NCBI GenBank assembly: GCA_946412015.1
Contig: CAMKGA010000015.1
Location: 1-40,455, forward strand
DNA length: 40,455 bases
Reading direction: 5' to 3'
Source of the DNA: an uncultured Caryophanales bacterium
GTDB taxonomy: Bacteria > Bacillota_I > Bacilli_A > RF39 > UBA660
Shown: piece after piece, positions 12,845-20,728 of the stretch
Layout of the letters: every line of letters begins with the position of its first letter
Numbering within the stretch: the stretch's first letter is position 1
Program-made: the position numbers and the translations under genes
The notes under the pieces: model-generated
Told to the model about the DNA's origin: nothing
The model's input: the letters and a program-made list of their open reading frames with translations, nothing else
Databases searched by the model: none

Positions 12845-14719
12845 ATGATAGAAAGAAATAATATGAATTTAGAAGAAAAAATTAAGTATTATAATTGTTT
12901 TTATGAAGAAAATGGTTTGCCTTTAGAGTTAGAAACAACAGACTTTTTTTATGAAGAGTTATTAGATTATTTAAAAGGAAAAAAATATAATATAATAACA
13001 ATAAAAAATGATGATTTTAATAGGTTATTAAGTGATTAGTTATTATTTAATAAAGCTATAAATCTTTTATTTAATTATAATATAACAGAAATTAATAGTA
13101 ATAATTTTTATGAATTAATTGTTAGTAACAATAATCTATATGAATATGTTTCAAATAAGATTATTAATGATAGTATAGATTTTAATTTTATCAAATTATT
13201 AAGAGATAAGAGAACATTGGAATTATTAAAATCACTAGTAGAAAGTAATCCGTCATTTTTTGTTAAAGTTATAAAATCATTACCCACTAATAAATTAAAA
13301 GATTTTTTAAATGATTCTGTATGGAATAAAATATATTGTTTAATAGATTATGACAAGTTTTTTTCTGATATTAAAGTATTATGTGTTGATATTATAGGAA
13401 TAGATAATATAACTAAAAAGATTAGTAGTCTAAATTATAATGAAACTATTAATGTACTTATTAAATATTATAATGTAGAAAATAATGAACCTAGTTTTTT
13501 AAAAGAAGCTTATAAAACATATGAGCGTGAAATTAGAAAATATAAAATTGGTAAATTATTAGAAGGAATAAATGATAAATCAAGTGAAGAAGTAATTAAT
13601 AAAGCAAAAGAAATAGTATCATCAAATATAGGGATGGATGTATTACTTTCTAGTTTCAAATTAGATAAGTTTGAAAAAATAGCTGAAATATTAGAATTAA
13701 AACCAGAAATAAAAGATTTAAGAAAAAATTATTTTTTACAAATATTAAATAATTATGAAAATTATAATTTTGATACAGTAAAAAACGTCTTTTCGTTATA
13801 TTATTTTGAAAAAATATATATAAATGTGATGATTGATATTAGTGTAATATTAAAATATGCTAGTAAAGATGAAGAAGCAAGAAAAATATTAGGTTCTCAA
13901 GAAGAAAATTTAAAAATAATATACAACTATTTGAACGGAAATAATAATATTAATCCACAAAGTATTATGAAAGACAATTCTATTAGAACTAATACTATTA
14001 ATGAAATAATGAATAAGTTATATGATTTATTTAATAAAGATGTTAATAAAAATATAAGTTCTGAAACAGTTTTAAAAAATGCAACTTCTAAAAAGAAAAA
14101 TGGTGTTATAATTTATAATCTAGACAATGCAAATGAAGGAATGTTTCTTATACATTCTATAAGTAGATGTGATGAAAATTACTATCAAAAATTTCTTGAA
14201 GAATCAAAGAATAATAAAAAGATTTGTATGAGTTTATTAGATTCTAATCATACAAATACATTTCTAGGTGGTATTATATTTGGTTATTTGAATGTTCAGA
14301 GTAAATTGTATTCAGCAACTGTTATTGATGGGCAGACAAATCAGAGAATATCTTTATTAAGACAATATAATAGTGATTTAATACCTGTTAAACAATTTAT
14401 GAATAGTACAAGTCAAAGTAGTTATAATGAGCTTACATATCTTACAAATAACGAACAAATTATGCCTTCTTATATATTGTGTATAGATAGGGAACCAAAT
14501 GAATTAGAAATGAAAATAGCTAAAGATTTTGAAATACCAATATATGTATATCCAAAGAAAAAAATTAATAAATTACCAGAGGCTAAAATAGAACATAAAT
14601 CTTATGATTATGAAACATCTAGGATTCAAATTGTACCTAATAATTTATCTAAGAAAATTACTATTATTCCTGATGAGTTTGATAATACTTTGGATGAATT
14701 TAATATTCATAAAATATAA
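12845..14719 (+). pseudogene. Long unknown gene split by an in-frame TAG
   Basis: One frame runs from ATG 12845 (or 12863) to TAA 14719, about 624 codons, broken only by TAG at 13037-13039. The frame stays open for the 59 codons between the TAG and the first possible restart (TTG 13217), and the sense there looks coding, so this was one gene. The middle is helical. The C-terminal ~200 residues form an alpha/beta domain with SLLDSNHTNTFLGG, SSYNELTYL and MPSYILCIDREPNE, reminiscent of a domain I have seen in large unannotated proteins of gut Firmicutes but cannot name. Possible outcomes: a dead gene, a functional C-terminal part restarted at 13217, or an assembly error. Confidence 0.65.
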
Positions 14720-14763
14720 AGTTGAATCAATGACTTAGAATAATAATTTATTTGTTTTGCAGC

Positions 14764-14970
14764 TTATAATTTTGTGTTTATCTTTACAATATCTACTGTA
14801 ATAGAAAACTTTTTTTTAAGAAATTTTGCTCTAAATCTTATATTTTTTTCAAGGTTAGCAAGTTTATCTTTAATTAGCTTATAATCTTCTTTAAAATTAT
14901 TAATTTCAATAATGCCTTTAATATACAAATCTTTAATTCTATTTCTTTGCTTTTCTATGTAGGGCTTCAA
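14764..14970 (-). pseudogene. Remnant resembling the C-terminal coiled coil of a large serine recombinase
   Basis: A 68-codon frame opens at TTG. Its sequence (EKQRNRIKDLYIKGIIE..F......I...LANLEK) aligns in pattern with the coiled-coil segment of the intact recombinase at 26413-28194 (KLKVQEKRLVDLYLSSTLD...). The catalytic and DNA-binding domains are absent. It is on the same strand as the other recombinases and fits an older, worn-out element at the outer edge of the island. The match is by eye and weak to moderate. Confidence 0.4.
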
Positions 14971-15150
14971 TTACTTTTTCGTCCCATTCATCATGCTTTT
15001 TTTCTAGCTAAAAGCATATATGTTACAGAGTCATACTTAAAATATTTTAAGATTTGAAGTTCCAACATTGCATCTTTAATAGTTTGTATATCATCAGAGT
15101 AATACTTTGCTAAATCTAAAGCATTTATTTTATCGTTAAATAGAATTATG
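14955..15150 (-). pseudogene. Degraded minus-strand coding fragment of unknown family
   Basis: On the minus strand about 50 codons read without a stop (NALDLAKYYSDDIQTIKDAM...) to RKKA-stop. Skipping one A in a seven-A run (about 14995-15003) restores another ~14 codons (HDEWDEKVIEAL). It therefore looks like a frameshifted relic lying just upstream of the recombinase-like scrap. No family recognised. Together the two fill most of the 500-bp gap between 14720 and 15217; apart from the promoter of the next gene I see nothing else there. Confidence 0.35.
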
Positions 15151-15188
15151 CTTTAGCATAAACTTTTTAAAAAAAATTAAGAAATTTA

Positions 15189-15197
15189 TGTTATAAT
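15189..15197 (+). promoter_or_regulatory. Extended -10 promoter element of EF-Tu-like gene 1
   Basis: TGTTATAAT (TGn plus TATAAT). The predicted start would lie almost on the ribosome site AGGAGGT (15203-15209), implying a very short leader. The same element lies at 21779-21787. Confidence 0.5.
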
Positions 15198-15217
15198 TAT
15201 ATTAGGAGGTATAAGGT

Positions 15218-16147
15218 ATGTTTTGTCCTAATTGTAGAAGTCAAGTAGTTGATGGAACTGAGTTTTGTCCTAATTGTGGAACAAACTTAAAACAAATTCA
15301 AAGTCAAATACAACAACCTGTATATAATAGTCAACCACAAAACAACTATCAACAACCTATGAATAATCAAAATAGAAATAAGAAGTTTATATTAGTTACT
15401 ATTATTATTATAGTTGTAATTTTGGCTATTGTTGTAGTTTTTGGTGCTGGTAAACTAATGAAAAAAGATGCTTCTGTTAACAATGACACTAATAATCAAC
15501 AAGTTCAAGAAAAAAATACTACTAATAGTAATGAAAATAGTACAGGAACAGTTGATCCTAATACTAATTTAACTTATGATAAAGATGGTGCTTTTTTAAT
15601 GTCTGTTGAAGATGTATTTACTATTACAGGTAGAGGAACTGTTGTTACTGGTAAAATTGAAAGAGGAACTATAAAATTAAATGATAAAGTACAAATAATA
15701 GGATTAGATCATGAAATAATAACAACAACAGTTACGGGAATAGAAATGTCTAGAAAATTACTTGACTATGCTGAAGCAGGAGATAATGTAGGATTGTTAT
15801 TAAAAGATGTTTCAAGAGAAGATGTAGAAAGAGGTCAAGTTATTGCAAAACCTAATTCTATTAAAGCTGCAACAAAATTTGATGCGGATGTTTATGTTTT
15901 AACAAAAGGAGAAGGTGGAAGACATACGCCATTCTTTAATAATTATCGCCCACAATTCTATTTTAAAACAACTGATATTACTGGTGTTATTACATTACCA
16001 AATGATGTTGAAATGGTTATGCCTGGCGATAATGCTAAAATGACTGTTGAACTTATAAGTAATGTAGCAATGGAAGTAGGAACAGAGTTTAACATTCGTG
16101 AGGGTGGCAGAACTGTTGGAAAAGGAACAGTTACAAAAGTATATTAG
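15218..16147 (+). CDS. Membrane-anchored zinc-ribbon protein fused to EF-Tu domains II-III (copy 1)
   Basis: 309 residues. Zinc ribbon CPNC...CPNC (C3, C6, C17, C20), Gln/Asn-rich linker, one membrane helix (about 57-76), Asn/Thr-rich linker, then from about residue 122 a close match to EF-Tu domains II and [67 protein letters not shown]. The GTPase domain (GHVDHGK, NKCD) is absent, and the join falls at the natural domain I/II boundary, so it cannot be an elongation factor. Charge pattern suggests zinc ribbon in, EF-Tu part outside, though this is not certain. AGGAGGT fixes the start and a perfect terminator follows. The protein is identical to the copy at 21808. Function unknown: decoy or sensor for EF-Tu-directed factors, or surface adhesin. 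Confidence 0.9.
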   Translation: MFCPNCRSQVVDGTEFCPNCGTNLKQIQSQIQQPVYNSQPQNNYQQPMNNQNRNKKFILVTIIIIVVILAIVVVFGAGKLMKKDASVNNDTNNQQVQEKNTTNSNENSTGTVDPNTNLTYDKDGAFLMSVEDVFTITGRGTVVTGKIERGTIKLNDKVQIIGLDHEIITTTVTGIEMSRKLLDYAEAGDNVGLLLKDVSREDVERGQVIAKPNSIKAATKFDADVYVLTKGEGGRHTPFFNNYRPQFYFKTTDITGVITLPNDVEMVMPGDNAKMTVELISNVAMEVGTEFNIREGGRTVGKGTVTKVY

Positions 16148-16172
16148 AATCTCGTTCGAGATTCCTTTTTTT
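16147..16172 (+). terminator. Terminator of EF-Tu-like gene 1
   Basis: GAATCTCG-TT-CGAGATTC, a perfect 8-bp stem that begins at the stop codon, followed by a T run. Confidence 0.9.
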
Positions 16173-16288
16173 ATCATAATTACTAAGATTATTTTAGATG
16201 TCTTCAGTTTTTTTACAATACTTATCATACTTATATGGGTCTTTAATTTTAGACTGTATATCATTTATTTTAGCAAGTATTTTACCAT

Positions 16289-16522
16289 TTACATATTAGA
16301 TAAGTTCTCGATGAATATCTCTTTAGAATAATTAAAAGCAAGAAATGTTATATCATTAATTATTGTTCTATGAGCTTCAACATAAGTTAAGTTAGTTCTA
16401 TCAATTTTTCTTATACTACCATTTACGATTTTTAAAGTAGTATTTGAAAACTCACATATTAGTTCTAACTTCTTTTTTAATGATTCTTCAATAACGACTT
16501 CTTGCTTAATAATATTTACCAT
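16289..16522 (-). CDS. Small att-proximal protein, family A (layer 1)
   Basis: 77 residues from ATG 16522, chosen for AAAGGA upstream. Pattern: SLKKKLELICEF, a short strand, RKIDRTNLTYVEAHRTII, FLAFNYSKEIFIENL. The proteins at 20221, 22879 (broken) and 28393 share the order (helix, then TNL.YVEPH, then an aromatic strand and FYI..L), so it is a family, each member lying just inside a TGGAGCG junction and reading away from the tRNA. In two layers it is the first gene before the recombinase, which suggests an excision/directionality or regulatory role; that is inference. Here it reads towards the EF-Tu-like gene. Family not recognised. Confidence 0.6.
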   Translation of the reverse strand: MVNIIKQEVVIEESLKKKLELICEFSNTTLKIVNGSIRKIDRTNLTYVEAHRTIINDITFLAFNYSKEIFIENLSNM

Positions 16523-16560
16523 AAATACCATCCTTTCTTTGTAGGATAGTCTTTGTATAA

Positions 16561-16590
16561 CTTCCAAGCTTGACACGTGGAAGCAGGTAC
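16561..16590 (+). repeat. tRNA-Gly-like fragment / inverted repeat in the leader of the small gene
   Basis: CTTCCAAGCT followed by ACGTGG matches the anticodon-to-T-arm part of tRNA-Gly(UCC), in the opposite orientation to the real tRNA gene. The same stretch also forms an inverted repeat, CTTCCA/TGGAAG. Counterparts lie at 23149 and 28721. Confidence 0.4.
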
Positions 16591-16591
16591 A

Positions 16592-16650
16592 CAAAAAAAC
16601 TAACCCAAATTTGAGTTAGTTGTAATAAAAAAGCTCGAAAAGTTCGAGCG
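16592..16650 (-). terminator. Tandem minus-strand terminators at the layer 1/2 boundary
   Basis: Two hairpins read leftward: GCTCGAA/TTCGAGC (16633-16649) and AACTAAC/GTTAGTT (16598-16621), each followed on the minus strand by a T run. They would have ended the tRNA-Gly transcript when the tRNA lay directly to the right. Confidence 0.65.
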
Positions 16651-16660
16651 TATTTCCTTA

Positions 16661-16667
16661 TGGAGCG
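16661..16667. other. Attachment-site junction TGGAGCG (layer 1/2)
   Basis: TGGAGCG is the reverse complement of the tRNA-Gly 3' end (CGCTCCA). It is followed by a variant of the element end containing CAGCTTACGAAC. The GA inside it would suit a TnpX-type recombinase, which recombines at GA dinucleotides. Confidence 0.6.
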
Positions 16668-16746
16668 GTTAGCAGGCAGCTTACGAACCATAACGTCCTC
16701 TTTCTAAAAACATTATATATGAAGTTTTATTAAATTTCAATGGGAG

Positions 16747-16777
16747 TATGGAAATATTTCCATATTTATTGTATAAT
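16747..16777 (+). promoter_or_regulatory. Promoter with palindromic operator upstream of DUF1016 gene 1
   Basis: TATGGAAATATTTCCATA (16747-16764) is a perfect 18-bp palindrome lying over the -35 position of a TATAAT (16772-16777). The counterpart near 23331-23364 keeps the -10 but has a weakened dyad. The dyad resembles TATGGGAATTCCCATA at 18927. Confidence 0.55.
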
Positions 16778-16822
16778 TTATGCATATAAAGTCTTAAATA
16801 TATAAATGATTGGAGGAACTTA

Positions 16823-17855
16823 ATGAGTAACGAATTAATAAATAATGATAATGAAATAAATAATATTTTTGATAATATCAAAGATTTAGTTATAAAAAGT
16901 AGAAATAAAGTATATCAGACTGTAAATACTGAAATGCTTAATCTATATTGGAATATAGTGAAAAGCAATTATGGAAATACAACAAGGTGATGAAAGAGCA
17001 AGTTATGGTGATGCTGTACTTGATAAATTATCTCAAAAATTAACTAATGAATTTGGAAAAGGTTTTTCTTCAAGAAATTTAAGAACTATGAGAAAATTTT
17101 ATCTAATGTACCCAATTTGGAAGACAGTGTCTGCCAAATTGAGTTGGTCGCATTATTTAGAGTTAATTAAAATAGATGAAGAACCAAAAAGAAATTTTTA
17201 TTTAAATGAATGTATAAATTCTAAATGGAGTGTTAGAGAACTTCAAAGACAAAGAGATTCATTATTATATGAAAGATTAACTTTATCTGCTGATAAAGAA
17301 AAAATATTAGAACTATCTGAAAAAGGACAAATATTAAAAACAAGTAAAGATTTGGTAAAAGATCCTTTTGTTTTAGAATTTTTAGATATAAAAGAAAATA
17401 CAGACTATTTTGAATCTGATCTAGAAAAGAATATTATTGAACATTTAAAAGAGTTTTTATTAGAGTTAGGAAAAGGTTTTAGTTATGTTGGAAATCAAGT
17501 GAGATTAACATTAGAAGAAGATCATTTTTATCCAGATTTAGTTTTCTATAATAGACTTTTAAGATGTTTTGTAATTATTGATTTAAAAATTGGAAAAGTA
17601 TCTCATCAAGATATTGGGCAAATGCAAATGTATGTTAATTATTATGATAGAGAGATAAAACAAGAATATGAAAATTCTACAGTAGGAATATTATTATCAA
17701 CAAATAAAAATGAAACAGTTGTAAAATATACTTTACCAGAAGATAATAAAACAATATTCTCTTCTGAATATAAATTACATATGCCAACAGAACAAGAATT
17801 AATTAGTGCCGTTGAAGAAGAAAAGAAAAATTTTGAATTAAATGAAGAAGGCTAG
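16823..17855 (+). pseudogene. DUF1016/YhcG-type PD-(D/E)XK nuclease, frameshifted (copy 1)
   Basis: Compared with the intact paralogue at 23410-24441, an extra T at 16959 shifts the frame after about 45 codons (NIGKAIMEIQQ becomes NIVKSNYGNTT and stops). The rest stays open to 17855, including the nuclease motif YPDLVFY...DLKIG. ATG 16823 has GGAGG. A shortened protein starting internally (about 16971) could be made but would lack the N-terminal part of DUF1016_N. Outside the shift the protein is nearly identical to copy 2, with differences mainly at synonymous sites. Confidence 0.85.
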
Positions 17856-17880
17856 TTTATAAATAAGGAGAGTTCAAATT

Positions 17881-18318
17881 ATGGAATTGATAGTTAAAAA
17901 TTTTAAAGAACTAAATACAACAGAATTATACGAAATATTAAAAGCAAGATCAGAGATTTTTAATATGGAACAAAATATCCATTATCAAGATATGGATAAT
18001 ATTGATTATAAAAGTTTACATTGCTTTTTTGTTGAAGATAGTAAAGTTATTGCTTATCTTAGGGCATACTATGAAGAAAACGATATTGATATTGTAAGAA
18101 TAGGACGAGTTTTAACATTAGAGCATGGTAAAGGTATAGGTAAAGAACTTATTACTAAAAGTTTAATTGCAATAAAAGATAAAATGAAGTGTAAAAAAAT
18201 AATTATGGATGCTCAAAAACATGCAACTGGCTTTTATGAAAAATTTGGTTTTCAAATTACTTCAGATGATTTTTTAGAAGAAGGCGTTGTACATGTTGTT
18301 ATGGAATTAGAATTATAG
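17881..18318 (+). CDS. GNAT-family acetyltransferase, ElaA-like
   Basis: 145 residues. The start (ELYEILKARSEIFNMEQNIHYQDMD) matches the ElaA branch of the GNAT fold, and RVLTLEHGKGIGKELI is the acetyl-CoA pyrophosphate-binding loop. DAQKHATGFYEKFGF is the conserved strand 5/helix 4 region. It probably acetylates a small amine or a protein terminus; the substrate is unknown. AAGGAG lies before the ATG. It is the first cargo gene of layer 2, in the slot that holds the HAD gene in layer 4. Confidence 0.85.
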   Translation: MELIVKNFKELNTTELYEILKARSEIFNMEQNIHYQDMDNIDYKSLHCFFVEDSKVIAYLRAYYEENDIDIVRIGRVLTLEHGKGIGKELITKSLIAIKDKMKCKKIIMDAQKHATGFYEKFGFQITSDDFLEEGVVHVVMELEL

Positions 18319-18355
18319 ATATCTTTTTAATAAAATTATATGTGGAGGCAAAAAT

Positions 18356-18910
18356 ATGAATATTGGAAATTTAGAATTTAAACCTATTATAGAAAATAAA
18401 AATCTTGTTCCAAAGTGCATATATGATTTAGTTAATGATTGGGATAATTTAGAAGAAAAAAATAAATTTTTGGTTGCAGAAATTAATCCTGATTTTGCTG
18501 ATGGAAATAAACTTTGTGAAGAATATAATATTGATAAAAAAATTGGATTTAATTGTTTAATAGTTGAATGTAAAAGAAATGAAGTTATTAAGTATTGTGC
18601 CTTAATAGTTCCTGTAGGATATAAGTATAATATGGGAAGTGTAGTTAGAAAATATACAAACTCTAGAGTTGTATCTGTAGCTCCTCTTGATTATGTTTTA
18701 GAAAAAACACAAATGGAATATGGAAGTATCACCCCAATTGGTCTTCCAAAGGACTGGATGATATTGGTTGATCCATTAATAAAAGAACAAGAGCAAATTA
18801 TAATTGGTGGAGGTTTAGTAAATGCTAAAATCTCATTACCAACAGAGTTATTTTTAAAGATTCCTAATGTTGAAATTGTTGATGGTGTTGCCAAAGAATT
18901 TATTGAGTAA
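18356..18910 (+). CDS. YbaK/EbsC-like aminoacyl-tRNA deacylase
   Basis: 184 residues. The C-terminal half has the YbaK/ProX editing-domain pattern: ALIVPVGYKYN, then GSITPIGLPKDWMILVDPL, then IIIGGGLVNAKISL. Such domains hydrolyse mischarged aminoacyl-tRNAs. The N-terminal ~75 residues also fit the fold. GGAGG precedes the ATG. Second cargo gene of layer 2. It might adjust translation fidelity or give resistance to an amino-acid analogue; that is inference. Confidence 0.75.
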   Translation: MNIGNLEFKPIIENKNLVPKCIYDLVNDWDNLEEKNKFLVAEINPDFADGNKLCEEYNIDKKIGFNCLIVECKRNEVIKYCALIVPVGYKYNMGSVVRKYTNSRVVSVAPLDYVLEKTQMEYGSITPIGLPKDWMILVDPLIKEQEQIIIGGGLVNAKISLPTELFLKIPNVEIVDGVAKEFIE

Positions 18911-18922
18911 TATCTTTTATAA

Positions 18923-18999
18923 AGGGTATGGGAATTCCCATAGTAGAATTTATGCGGGAGTATAAATTCAGTGCTGGCTAGACACGACTTTTACTCCCA
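18923..18999. repeat. Conserved two-dyad motif at the end of the cargo region (copy 1)
   Basis: Contains the perfect palindrome TATGGGAATTCCCATA (18927-18942) and an inverted repeat GGGAGTA (18956-18962) / TACTCCC (18992-18998) around GTGCTGGCTAGACACGAC. By eye nearly every base is the same at 25888-25964, although the genes on its left are unrelated. It could be a recombination site, an oriT, or a structured RNA. Confidence 0.75.
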
Positions 19000-19014
19000 C
19001 TTTGTAAAAAATAG

Positions 19015-19058
19015 AAAAAGAGGATTAAATTATTTTGATGATTTTTTCCTCTTTTTTT
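19015..19058. terminator. Bidirectional terminator between cargo and tnpV (copy 1)
   Basis: AAAAAGAGGA and TCCTCTTTTT pair around an AT-rich loop, with an A run on one side and a T run on the other. It serves the minus-strand tnpV gene and probably the plus-strand cargo. Confidence 0.75.
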
Positions 19059-19067
19059 GAAGATTTT

Positions 19068-19424
19068 TTATACAAAAACATATTCATTTAAGACAATTTC
19101 TTCTGCTTTATTCTTGTAATTATTCATTAGTTTTGCCCACTCAATTGGGTTTAATTCTTTACTTTTTTCAGAAAGTCTTTCATCATTTTTAATATAATCT
19201 TCCATTATTATTTTGTATAAACTTTCGCAAGAATCACTTACTAAAAGAAGATGATGGGTTAGTTTATTTGTCATTAAAAGTGTTTCATAAAGTGCTTGTT
19301 TATTTTGAGTAATAAAGTGTAATCTTAGTATTCCGTATTTGCCAATTCTTCCGCATTCTTCATCCTTTTCTAAATATAAATTTGGTATTAAGTAATCTTC
19401 TTGTCTTGTATATTTTATTTCCAT
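19068..19424 (-). CDS. tnpV: TnpV-like transposon protein (copy 1)
   Basis: 118 residues. MEIKYTRQEDYLIPNL at the start, GRIGKYGILRLHF, LYETLLMTNKL, and a C-terminal LMNNYKNKAEEIVLNEYVF match the TnpV family of Tn4451-type mobilizable transposons. Its molecular role is not established. It follows the recombinase on the minus strand, as in Tn4451. It is intact although the recombinase beside it is broken, and is close to copy 2 at 26032 in both protein and DNA. Confidence 0.85.
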   Translation of the reverse strand: MEIKYTRQEDYLIPNLYLEKDEECGRIGKYGILRLHFITQNKQALYETLLMTNKLTHHLLLVSDSCESLYKIIMEDYIKNDERLSEKSKELNPIEWAKLMNNYKNKAEEIVLNEYVFV

Positions 19425-19449
19425 ATTTTTTTCAATCCTTTCTTAATTT

Positions 19450-20160
<711 letters not shown>

Positions 20161-20220
20161 TTAGTTATTTATACGACAAAAACAACCAATATTGTGGGAG
20201 TATATAAACTCACCAATTCA

Positions 20221-20493
20221 TTAATGCCTTGCTATGTACTCTGATAATTCAGACAATGGAATTTTCTTCTTTAAATTCCCTATATAAAAATGTTTCTGTT
20301 CATTGAAGAATAAATATAACTTATCTCCAATAATTACTTTATGTGGTTCTACATACGCTAGATTGGTATGTTCCACAATCCTTAAGTAGCCTTCGATTAT
20401 TTGATAGGGCTTCTTATTAAATTTGCAAGACCAATTAATTTTGGCTTTGAGTTCATCACTCATATTGATTTTCTTTTTTACGATATTAATCAT
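20221..20493 (-). CDS. Small att-proximal protein, family member (layer 2)
   Basis: 90 residues. Helix SDELKAKINWSCKF, then YLRIVEHTNLAYVEPHKVII, LYLFFNEQKHFYIGNL and a short C-terminal helix. The TNL.YVEPH core and FYIGNL tail relate it to the proteins at 16289, 22879 and 28393. AAAGGTG lies upstream. It is the first minus-strand gene after the junction at 20587 and precedes the broken recombinase, so it could be that element's regulator or directionality factor (inference). Family not recognised. Confidence 0.6.
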   Translation of the reverse strand: MINIVKKKINMSDELKAKINWSCKFNKKPYQIIEGYLRIVEHTNLAYVEPHKVIIGDKLYLFFNEQKHFYIGNLKKKIPLSELSEYIARH

Positions 20494-20524
20494 ACCACAT
20501 CACACCTTTTCTTTGCAATAGCAA

Positions 20525-20549
20525 CAAAAAAATCAACTTGCGTTGATTT
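20525..20549 (-). terminator. Minus-strand terminator at the layer 2/3 boundary
   Basis: AAATCAAC-TTGC-GTTGATTT is a perfect 8-bp stem with a T run on the minus strand. It occupies the same place as the hairpins at 16633, 23219 and 28765 but its sequence is different. Confidence 0.7.
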
Positions 20550-20586
20550 AATCATTAACATCGCTTGGTGCGACGATTTTATCTTT

Positions 20587-20593
20587 TGGAGCG
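20587..20593. other. Attachment-site junction TGGAGCG (layer 2/3)
   Basis: TGGAGCG followed by ATTAAGCAACAGCTTACGAA, the same element-end sequence as at 23248. Confidence 0.65.
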
Positions 20594-20697
20594 ATTAAGC
20601 AACAGCTTACGAACTAATAAGTTCTCTTTCTAAAAACATTATATATAAATTTTTATAGAATTTCAATGGTAGTATATGAAAAAACAAGAAAATATTG

Positions 20698-20703
20698 TAT
20701 AAT
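20698..20703 (+). promoter_or_regulatory. -10 box of the metalloprotease gene
   Basis: TATAAT in the context ATTGTATAATT, the same context as the DUF1016 promoters. No convincing -35 box. The upstream AT-rich segment also resembles those two promoters, but the operator palindrome is lost. Confidence 0.5.
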
Positions 20704-20728
20704 TAAAATGTAAAGGTAGATGATTTAT

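Larger units (their letters stand above)
15155..16459. repeat. 1.3-kb direct repeat, copy 1 (partner 21745-23049)
   Basis: By eye the two copies differ at only one base (15163 C against 21753 T) and are identical from 15164 to 16459, including noncoding DNA on both sides of the gene. Similarity continues at a lower level beyond 16460. The offset is exactly 6,590 bp. Each copy holds the zinc-ribbon/EF-Tu-like gene, its terminator and the 3' half of the small att-proximal gene. Confidence 0.9.

Noticed and set aside
13037-13039. Possible recoding of TAG as a sense codon, since two broken genes have in-frame TAG (13037, 19765).
   Set aside because: TAG ends several intact genes here (for example those ending at 17855, 18318, 22737 and 40403), and another broken gene has TAA, so ordinary nonsense mutations are the simpler reading.
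14755-14770. GCAGCTTATAA as a possible left attachment end of the island.
   Set aside because: It resembles the CAGCTTACGAA element end for only a few bases and no TGGAGCG lies beside it.
15218-16147. Calling the EF-Tu-like gene a truncated tuf pseudogene.
   Set aside because: It has its own promoter, ribosome site, zinc ribbon and membrane helix fused in frame, and a terminator, and two copies are intact.
15995-16331. Two open frames (one on each strand) over the end of the EF-Tu-like gene and the following spacer, repeated at 22585-22921.
   Set aside because: Both overlap the EF-Tu coding region or cross its terminator and have no ribosome site. They recur only because the DNA is duplicated.
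20190-20215. Recurring GGGAGTAT octamer (near 16742, 18956, 20196, 23329, 25921) as a dispersed signal.
   Set aside because: Four of the five are accounted for by the duplicated promoter and two-dyad motifs; a separate role is not supported.
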